Assembly: GCA_964439395.1 (NCBI GenBank)
Contig: CAYTNV010000015.1
Span: 13,696-77,695 of the forward strand
Direction of reading: 5' to 3'
Origin: JAUUSJ01 sp964439395
GTDB taxonomy: Bacteria; Bacillota; Clostridia; Lachnospirales; Lachnospiraceae
DNA: 64,000 bases
The position numbers and the translations under genes are program-made. The notes beneath the pieces were generated by a model. That model did not search any database. It saw only the letters and a program-made list of their open reading frames with translations, and had not been told where the DNA came from. Of the stretch, positions 60,186-64,000 are shown one piece after another; the stretch's first letter is position 1, and every line of letters begins with the position of its first letter.

Positions 60186-62320
60186 TGCTACGTGCAGGTG
60201 AAATACTAGGTAACCGTTATGAGATAATTGAGCTTGTAGGTACTGGTGGAATGGCTAGTGTCTATAAGGCAAAAGATCATAGACTTAATCGAGTGGTTGC
60301 AATTAAAGTGTTGGATTCTCAGTTTGGAGATGACCAAGATTTTATTAGAAAATTCAATATAGAGGCACAGTCAGCAGCAGCTTTCGTTCATCCAAATATC
60401 GTAAGTATTTATGATGTGGGAGATGAAAAAGAACTTCATTTTATTGTAATGGAGTATGTAGATGGAGAAACTTTAAAAAAATATATTGCGTCAAAGGGGT
60501 ATTTAGATGCAAAGCAGATAGTCTCTTTGTCTATTCAGATTGCATCTGGAATTAAAGCTGCGCATGATAATAAAACAATACACAGAGATATAAAGCCACA
60601 AAATATTTTAATTTTGTCAGATGGAATGACAGCAAAAGTAACAGACTTTGGAATTGCTAAGACATCAAATACAAGTACTGTACAGACGATAACAATGGGT
60701 TCCGTACATTATCTGCCTCCAGAACAGGCTAGAAGTGGATACACAGATGAGAGAAGTGATATTTATTCGTTAGGTATTACTATGTATGAGATGGCGACAG
60801 GAACAGTTCCTTTTGATGGAGAGAATAATGTTGTTATCGCATTAATGCATTTAGAAGATGACCCAATTCCACCTAGAAAGTTGCAACCTACCATTCCAGA
60901 AAACTTAGAAAAAATTATTTTAAAATGTATTATGAAGAGAAAAGACGATAGATATCAGTCGATGAAAGATTTGATTGAAGATTTGCAAAAGGTTTTTTCG
61001 GCTAAACAAGAAACTTATATAGCAGATGATATCGTCTTAGGAGAAAAAGGACAAGATTCTTCCACTATTATTTTGACTAAAGATGACTTGGAAAAAATAA
61101 AAAAAGAGATTACCAATATAGAGGAAGAAGAACAAGAGATAAAAGAGCCAGAATTTGTAGAGGCGGAAGAGGATGAGGAGGAAGAATCCGAATCTGTAGA
61201 TCCGAAGCTGGAAAAATTAATTATTGGCTTAACAGCATTGACAGGATTAATTATTGTCGGTGTGATTTTGTATTTTATTGTTCGCACAACTGGGGTTTTA
61301 AACTCAAAGGTGAATTCTAAAGCGGAGCCTACTACAGTGGAGGCAGCAGTGGAGGATAAAAAGACAACTTCTACTCAAAAAGAAGAACAGACGGAGCAAA
61401 AAACAGACAATAGTGAAAATACAGACAATAGTGAAAATGCAGAAGAAGATTTTGTTCCAAATCTAATTGGAATGAAGAAGGATGCTGCCGCCAAAACATT
61501 GGCGGCGACATCTTTGCAGATAGAATATTTATATAAATACTCAGAAGTTGAGGAAGATTATGTAATCGCTCAAAGTATTGATGCTGGAACAAAGATTATA
61601 GAAAACGCCACTATAACATTGACGATAAGCCAGGGAAGTAAGCTTATACAGATGCCAAATGTAGTTGGAATGACAAAAAATCAGGCAGAAAAAGAATTAG
61701 AAGAAATTGATATAACGATAGAATATGCTTATCAGTACAGTAACGAAGAAGATGCCAATAAAATATTGTATCAATCGCTTGAAGCAGGGAGTAAAATTGC
61801 CGCTGGTGATAAAGTAGTCCTTACGATTAGTCTTGGAGAAGAAGTGACAAAAATTATAGTTCCGGATTTATCTTATTATACACAAGATGAGGCAAAAGTG
61901 CAGCTTGAGAGATTAGGATTAAAACTCGGAGAAGTGACGGAAAAATACAGTGATATTGTTGCCAAAGGCCAGATTATATCTCAGAGTGTTGAAGCAAAGC
62001 AAGAAGTTGGAAAAGGAACAGAGATAGCTGTTATAATAAGTGCAGGAATAGATGAAGATAAATACGTCTATAAAGGAAATATTATTATTCAATCATGTCC
62101 ATTTTCTACAGAAGAAAAGGAAAATGAGGATCTTACTCTAATCTTAATACAAAAAGATAAGGAAAAAGTTTTTTATGACGGATTAGTGACAGAAGACGAC
62201 TTTCCATTAAATGTTGATTTTGAAGGAATAGAAGAGGGGCAAGCTGTTGTCCAGGTTAAGGTAGGTGGAGAAGAAATAAAAGATTCGTATATTGTACAGA
62301 TAAATAAAATAGAAAAATAA
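60185..62320 (+). CDS. prkC: PASTA-domain Ser/Thr protein kinase
   Basis: PrkC senses muropeptide or lipid II through outer PASTA domains and regulates growth and cell-wall processes. The 711-residue protein has a kinase at 1-280 (GTGGMASVYKAKD, VAIKVL, IHRDIKPQNIL, DFGIAK, DIYSLGITMYE), an acidic juxtamembrane linker, a helix at about 340-362 (GLTALTGLIIVGVILYFIV), a Thr/Lys-rich linker and three PASTA repeats at about 417-620 (VPNLIGMKKDAA, MPNVVGMTKNQA, VPDLSYYTQDEA), then a beta domain of about 85 residues. GAGGTGA six bases before ATG 60185 fits better than GTG 60182. It overlaps the phosphatase gene. Confidence 0.95.
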   Translation: MLRAGEILGNRYEIIELVGTGGMASVYKAKDHRLNRVVAIKVLDSQFGDDQDFIRKFNIEAQSAAAFVHPNIVSIYDVGDEKELHFIVMEYVDGETLKKYIASKGYLDAKQIVSLSIQIASGIKAAHDNKTIHRDIKPQNILILSDGMTAKVTDFGIAKTSNTSTVQTITMGSVHYLPPEQARSGYTDERSDIYSLGITMYEMATGTVPFDGENNVVIALMHLEDDPIPPRKLQPTIPENLEKIILKCIMKRKDDRYQSMKDLIEDLQKVFSAKQETYIADDIVLGEKGQDSSTIILTKDDLEKIKKEITNIEEEEQEIKEPEFVEAEEDEEEESESVDPKLEKLIIGLTALTGLIIVGVILYFIVRTTGVLNSKVNSKAEPTTVEAAVEDKKTTSTQKEEQTEQKTDNSENTDNSENAEEDFVPNLIGMKKDAAAKTLAATSLQIEYLYKYSEVEEDYVIAQSIDAGTKIIENATITLTISQGSKLIQMPNVVGMTKNQAEKELEEIDITIEYAYQYSNEEDANKILYQSLEAGSKIAAGDKVVLTISLGEEVTKIIVPDLSYYTQDEAKVQLERLGLKLGEVTEKYSDIVAKGQIISQSVEAKQEVGKGTEIAVIISAGIDEDKYVYKGNIIIQSCPFSTEEKENEDLTLILIQKDKEKVFYDGLVTEDDFPLNVDFEGIEEGQAVVQVKVGGEEIKDSYIVQINKIEK

Positions 62321-62371
62321 GAAAATAAATGGTGAAGTAAGATATAAAAATTTAGGAGGCAATAAGAAAGG

Positions 62372-63250
62372 ATGCTTGGAAGAATCATAAAAGGAATTGC
62401 AGGCTTTTATTATGTTTATGTGGAAGGAAAAGGCGTATATGAATGTAAGGCGAAGGGAGTCTTTAGAAATAGAAAGGAAAAACCGTTAGTTGGAGACTAT
62501 GTATCAATTGATCTTTTAAATGAACAGGACAAAGAGGGAAATATTAGAGAAATTTTGGAGAGAAAAAATTCTCTCATTCGCCCAAATGTAGCAAATGTAG
62601 ATCAAGCTATCGTAGTTTTCGCAGCAGCCAAGCCTGATCCGCATTTAAACTTACTGGATCGTTTTTTGATTGAGATGGAGCGACAAAATATTAAGACAAT
62701 CATTTGTTTTAATAAGAGAGAGATTGCCTCAGAGAAAAAAAAGAAAGAGTTAGAAGAGGTATATAAACCTTGCGGATATCCAGTTATTTTTAGTACGACT
62801 TATGAAAAAGAAGGAACAAAAGATTTGAGAGAGTTTTTAAAAGGGAAAACGACAGTTCTTGCGGGCCCGTCAGGAGTTGGAAAATCTTCGATTTTGAATA
62901 CATTAAGTAAAGATTTCAAGATGGAGACAGGAGCGATTAGTCAAAAGATTGCTAGAGGAAAGCATACGACGAGACATTCTCAGCTTATTTTTATAGAAGA
63001 GAATACGTATATTGTAGATACTCCAGGTTTTAGCTCATTTTATCTAAATGATATGGAAGAAAATGAGTTAAAACAATACTTCCCAGAATTTTTACCTTAT
63101 GAGGATACATGTCAATTTATCGGCTGTATGCATAAAAAAGAACCAGTTTGTGGCATAAAGCGGGCTGTTGATAAGGGCAGTATTCATGAGAAGAGATATC
63201 AAAATTATTTGGATTTATGCGAGGAAATAAAAAGTAAAAAGAAATGGTAG
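62372..63250 (+). CDS. rsgA: Ribosome small subunit-dependent GTPase A
   Basis: RsgA helps mature the 30S subunit. The 292-residue protein has an OB-fold N-terminus (GDYVSIDLLNEQ), NVDQAIVVFAAAKPD, a circularly permuted GTPase with FNKREIAS (NKxD-like), GPSGVGKSSILN and DTPGFSSF, and a zinc knuckle with CQFIGCMHKKEPVC. TTTAGGAGG precedes the ATG. It overlaps the next gene by seven bases. The ribulose-phosphate epimerase gene often found next in Clostridia is absent. Confidence 0.96.
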   Translation: MLGRIIKGIAGFYYVYVEGKGVYECKAKGVFRNRKEKPLVGDYVSIDLLNEQDKEGNIREILERKNSLIRPNVANVDQAIVVFAAAKPDPHLNLLDRFLIEMERQNIKTIICFNKREIASEKKKKELEEVYKPCGYPVIFSTTYEKEGTKDLREFLKGKTTVLAGPSGVGKSSILNTLSKDFKMETGAISQKIARGKHTTRHSQLIFIEENTYIVDTPGFSSFYLNDMEENELKQYFPEFLPYEDTCQFIGCMHKKEPVCGIKRAVDKGSIHEKRYQNYLDLCEEIKSKKKW

Positions 63251-63906
63251 CAGTAAAGAAAAAAGTATTGATTGTGACAGGTGGAAGTCTCGATGAGGCG
63301 CTATTACGAGAATATATAAAAAAAGAATATGACTATATTATAGCTGCAGATAGAGGATTACTTCCATTTCAATTTTTAGATAAACAGCCAGATTGTATTT
63401 TGGGAGATTTTGACAGTGCAGATGCCACTATAGTTTCCAAATACAGAGAGAGCGGAATTAAAATGCTTGTGCATCCACGAATGAAAGATGAGACAGATAC
63501 ACATCTTGCCTTGCTCTTGGCGATAGAGGAGGGAGCTCAGTTCATTACTATTTTGGGCGGAACAGGAACGCGATTTGACCATAGTTTTGCCAATATATCG
63601 TTATTAACTTTACTCTTAGATAAACAAATTGAGGGTGAGATTGTCGATTGCCATAATCGAATTTCGATGTTGATGGGTGGGAATACAAAAAGAATAAAAA
63701 AAGAAGAACAGTATGGAGATTTTGTATCGCTTATTCCTTATACAGAGGCGGCGGAGAAGATTACAGTGAGGGGATTTTTGTATCCACTGACAGAAGAGAC
63801 GTTGGAGCTTGGGATAAGTCGAGGGATAAGCAATGAGATTGTGGATGAAGAGGGGGAAATATTTTTTGAGAGAGGGATATTGATTATTGTGGAGTCGAAA
63901 GATTGA
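63244..63906 (+). CDS. thiN: Thiamine pyrophosphokinase
   Basis: This enzyme makes thiamine diphosphate from thiamine and ATP. The 220-residue protein shows VTGGSLDEALLREYI, IIAADRGLLPFQFL, ILGDFDSAD with the metal-binding Asp residues, KDETDTHLALLLAIE, ILGGTGTRFDHSFANI and a C-terminal beta domain with LELGISRGISNEI. It starts within the end of rsgA, so translation is coupled. Confidence 0.94.
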   Translation: MVAVKKKVLIVTGGSLDEALLREYIKKEYDYIIAADRGLLPFQFLDKQPDCILGDFDSADATIVSKYRESGIKMLVHPRMKDETDTHLALLLAIEEGAQFITILGGTGTRFDHSFANISLLTLLLDKQIEGEIVDCHNRISMLMGGNTKRIKKEEQYGDFVSLIPYTEAAEKITVRGFLYPLTEETLELGISRGISNEIVDEEGEIFFERGILIIVESKD

Positions 63907-64000
63907 TAAAGTATACTTGGTGAAACAGATAAAGTGGAATATTTTGGGGAAGGAGTATTTGGAAAGAGACGCCATCCGTTAGAAGACCGTTCTTTCCCTT

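Noticed and set aside
1..64000. CRISPR arrays, tRNA or rRNA genes
   Set aside because: No regularly spaced repeats and no tRNA- or rRNA-like sequence were seen anywhere in the window.

Overview
The window is low-GC DNA that reads like a chromosome segment of a spore-former-type anaerobic Clostridium relative, most likely a Lachnospiraceae member. Support comes from family content, not from any search: a complete oxygen-independent (cbi-type) cobalamin pathway, a DAP-type MurE, a PrkC/PrpC signalling pair beside rsgA, BspA-type leucine-rich repeats, a high-cysteine small protein of the kind common in Lachnospiraceae, a eukaryotic-type HisA and a TnpV remnant. Shine-Dalgarno sites are strong and genes are dense, mostly on the + strand.

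Layout. Positions 1-3.7 kb hold a partial cytidylate-kinase-like gene, two DNA-repair glycosylases and a lone hisA. Positions 3.9-17.1 kb are an accessory island of zinc-ribbon membrane proteins, an FHA-domain protein, a Ser/Thr kinase fused to leucine-rich repeats, a secreted protein and duplicated small genes; it contains internal duplications and at least one broken reading frame. Positions 17.1-20.6 kb are a scar of mobile DNA: an LRR pseudogene ending at a 34-bp perfect inverted repeat, a set of minus-strand cargo genes (one frameshifted) and a TnpV gene with an in-frame stop.

Positions 20.7-42.2 kb are the tetrapyrrole/cobalamin locus: cbiG, hemL, cbiF, hemA, cbiH, a hemC-cobA-hemD triple fusion, cobS, cobT, cbiC, cbiD, cbiET, cbiK, cbiL, cbiJ, cbiA, cbiB, cobD and a cbiP-cobO fusion. 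Together these take glutamyl-tRNA to the nucleotide loop of adenosylcobalamin by early cobalt insertion. Not found here: hemB, a precorrin-2 dehydrogenase, cobU, an alpha-ribazole phosphatase, cobalt transport genes, or a recognisable cobalamin riboswitch.

Positions 42.3-48.5 kb mix a DUF445 protein, a secreted SH3-like protein, small unknown proteins, an LRR protein next to a truncated pyruvate-kinase-like protein, and an ECF transporter S component. Positions 48.9-64 kb are housekeeping: an aconitase-family hydratase, murE, priA, def, fmt, rsmB, rlmN, prpC, prkC, rsgA and thiN, the last ones tightly packed and overlapping.

The most interesting points are the two metabolic fusions, the zinc-ribbon/FHA/kinase-LRR island as a candidate unknown envelope signalling system, a 37-bp RNA-like hairpin after the first gene, a pseudoknot-like leader before rlmN, and a leader-like element shared by hemL and the DUF445 gene.
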